Source of the DNA: Streptomyces caelestis
GTDB lineage: Bacteria > Actinomycetota > Actinomycetes > Streptomycetales > Streptomycetaceae
DNA: 16,113 nucleotides
Assembly: GCF_001279005.1 (NCBI RefSeq)
Contig: NZ_LGCN01000267.1
Coordinates: 1-16,113, forward strand
Reading direction: 5' to 3'
Numbering within the stretch: the stretch's first letter is position 1; each line of letters starts with the position of its first letter. Of the stretch, positions 15,306 through 16,113 are shown piece by piece. A model generated the notes under the pieces. It saw nothing but the letters and a program-made list of their open reading frames with translations. It was not told the DNA's origin and ran no database searches. The position numbers and the translations under genes were made by a program.

Positions 15306-16113
15306 TCACTCAGCTCGGCCGGAATCTCCTCCGAAGAAGACCGCTGCGAGTGAAGCCGCTGCCCCGGGAAGCCGCTGCCCCGGCAGTTTCAGCCCCCTCT
15401 CACGCGCATACAGATCAGCAATCCTCTTCAAGACCGCCAACGGCAGAAAAGTCTCACCATGCTTGAAGTGTCTCAATTGATCTTTCGTGGCTCGAACTTT
15501 GCCGGCGATGTATGAGTAAGGATATTCCCTGTTCAGCCACGCCACTTGTTCCTGAGCGACCTTCACCCGGACTGCGTACCGCGGCGCATCACGGTACTCT
15601 TCCCGCTTTTCATGGATCGCGCCCAACACCTCGGGCGACACCAAGTGCCATTCCTCGTCCTGGATGGCCTTCTTGTCGTCGTCAGAATCGGCATCAATCT
15701 CCTTGAACAGGGCGGCCAGCGTACCCAGTTTGGACGTCAGATCATCAACGGCCTCCTCCAGCCTCCGCACATCACTGCCGCCCCCGCCCGGGAAAGACCG
15801 CTGCGAGTCAAGTTGCTGCACCTGCACTTCCGGCCCTCCCTCAGCCACATACAGACCAGCAATCCTCTTCAAGACCGCCAACGACAGAAATCGTTGATGA
15901 TACCTGAAGTTGTGGACTTCATGCTTCGTGGCTCCAACTTTGTTGGCGATGTATGAGGACCCCCTATTCTTCTCCCTCTGCAGCCACACCATTTGCTGCC
16001 GAGCGATCTGCACCCGGACTGCGAACCGCGGCGCATCACGGTACTCTTCCCGCTTTTCATAAATCGCGTCCAGCACCTCGGGCGACACCGAGTCCCATTC
16101 CTCTTCCCGGATG
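15306..16113 (-). CDS. tandem-repeat protein with HTH-like units, 5' end outside window; probable N-terminal part of the giant toxin
   Basis: The frame is open to the window edge, so the true start is outside; the GTG at 16088 lies inside a repeat and is not a credible start. Two copies of a 149-residue unit are visible. Each unit reads EEW, then VSPEVLxAIxEKREEYRDAPRx, a helical basic stretch, SYIAxKVxATKxxxxxF and LAVLKRIAxLY. The latter part resembles an XRE-type helix-turn-helix with its IAxxL-like final helix, though this is inference. An acidic linker (DLTSKLGTLAALFKEIDADSD) connects the units. The frame ends at a TGA at 15306-15308, 13 bases before the giant frame's GTG. The last 20 or so residues (GAAASLAAVFFGGDSGRAE) do not match the first copy, whereas the giant frame does. 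This indicates a frameshift at the 16-bp duplication and a formerly single gene. No cysteine occurs in this part. Confidence 0.8.
   Translation of the reverse strand, partial: IREEEWDSVSPEVLDAIYEKREEYRDAPRFAVRVQIARQQMVWLQREKNRGSSYIANKVGATKHEVHNFRYHQRFLSLAVLKRIAGLYVAEGGPEVQVQQLDSQRSFPGGGGSDVRRLEEAVDDLTSKLGTLAALFKEIDADSDDDKKAIQDEEWHLVSPEVLGAIHEKREEYRDAPRYAVRVKVAQEQVAWLNREYPYSYIAGKVRATKDQLRHFKHGETFLPLAVLKRIADLYARERGLKLPGQRLPGAAASLAAVFFGGDSGRAE
15352..15383. repeat. perfect 16-bp tandem duplication that shifts the reading frame
   Basis: GAAGCCGCTGCCCCGG occurs at 15352-15367 and again at 15368-15383 with no mismatch. Sixteen is not a multiple of three, and removing one copy places the upstream repeat ORF and the 3086-residue ORF in the same frame. 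It sits exactly where the upstream ORF stops resembling its own first repeat. Confidence 0.95.
15352..15665 (-). repeat. coding tandem repeat, copy B (incomplete at its 3' end)
   Basis: This is the second copy of the unit, starting at IQDEEW. It matches copy A through LAVLKRIAxLY. After that, copy A continues with LDSQRS, and copy B only regains the matching LHSQRS in the giant ORF's frame, beyond the 16-bp duplication. The repeat then gives way to the acidic lead-in of the ADP-ribosyltransferase region. Confidence 0.8.
15666..16112 (-). repeat. coding tandem repeat, copy A (447 bp)
   Basis: This is the upstream copy of the 149-codon unit, entered from the window edge. The 101 bases at 16012-16112 differ from the equivalent bases at 15565-15665 at nine positions, about 91% identity. 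A two-codon length difference lies in the middle of the unit (KNRGSSYIANKV against YPYSYIAGKV), so the offset drops from 447 to 441 bases there. It is in frame and reads through. Confidence 0.85.

Noticed and set aside
5690..15466. Long plus-strand open frames at 5690-8365, 8795-11095 and 11750-15466, opposite the giant gene
   Set aside because: They are antisense shadows typical of GC-rich coding DNA. They have no recognisable domains and are rich in Arg, Gly and Val, while the minus frame shows coherent domains throughout.

Overview
The window looks like Streptomyces or a close actinomycete. Most of it is very GC-rich with strong G/C at third codon positions. The family content fits: an IS481-type transposase, an AraC regulator, a COG4188-like hydrolase and a giant cysteine-poor modular protein.

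Layout. Bases 1-95 are the tail of a VOC/glyoxalase-fold gene. Bases 143-1243 hold an IS481-family transposase broken by a one-base deletion. On the minus strand follow a small integral membrane protein (1360-1872) and an alpha/beta hydrolase (1970-2944), with a terminator-like hairpin between them. An AraC-family regulator (3247-4059) is divergent from the hydrolase and probably controls that promoter region. Bases 4060-6031 are a gene graveyard: a cluster of AGTCAGCAC repeats, a 47-bp perfect tandem duplication over the start of a truncated MHS-type transporter, a short-chain dehydrogenase fragment and a possible scrap of an IS5-like transposase.

The rest (6032-16113, minus strand) is one very large toxin-like locus. 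Reading 5' to 3' it encodes 149-residue tandem repeats with an HTH-like segment (the gene runs off the window edge). Next come a cholera-toxin-A/scabin-like ADP-ribosyltransferase domain and acidic Pro/Gly/Ser linkers. A zincin-like HExxH domain follows, then about six divergent beta-rich units of about 260 residues and a coiled coil. It ends with two OTU-like protease domains that have both lost the catalytic cysteine. The 3086-residue frame contains a single cysteine.

The most interesting point is that the repeat ORF and the giant ORF appear to be one gene split by a perfect 16-bp tandem duplication at 15352-15383. Removing one copy restores a single continuous frame and recovers sequence that matches the equivalent part of the upstream repeat. 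This could be a slipped-strand on/off switch, a decay event, or (less likely) an assembly error. The ART module and the upstream repeats are near 48% GC in the lines I counted, unlike the rest, which suggests modular acquisition. No immunity gene is recognisable in the window.
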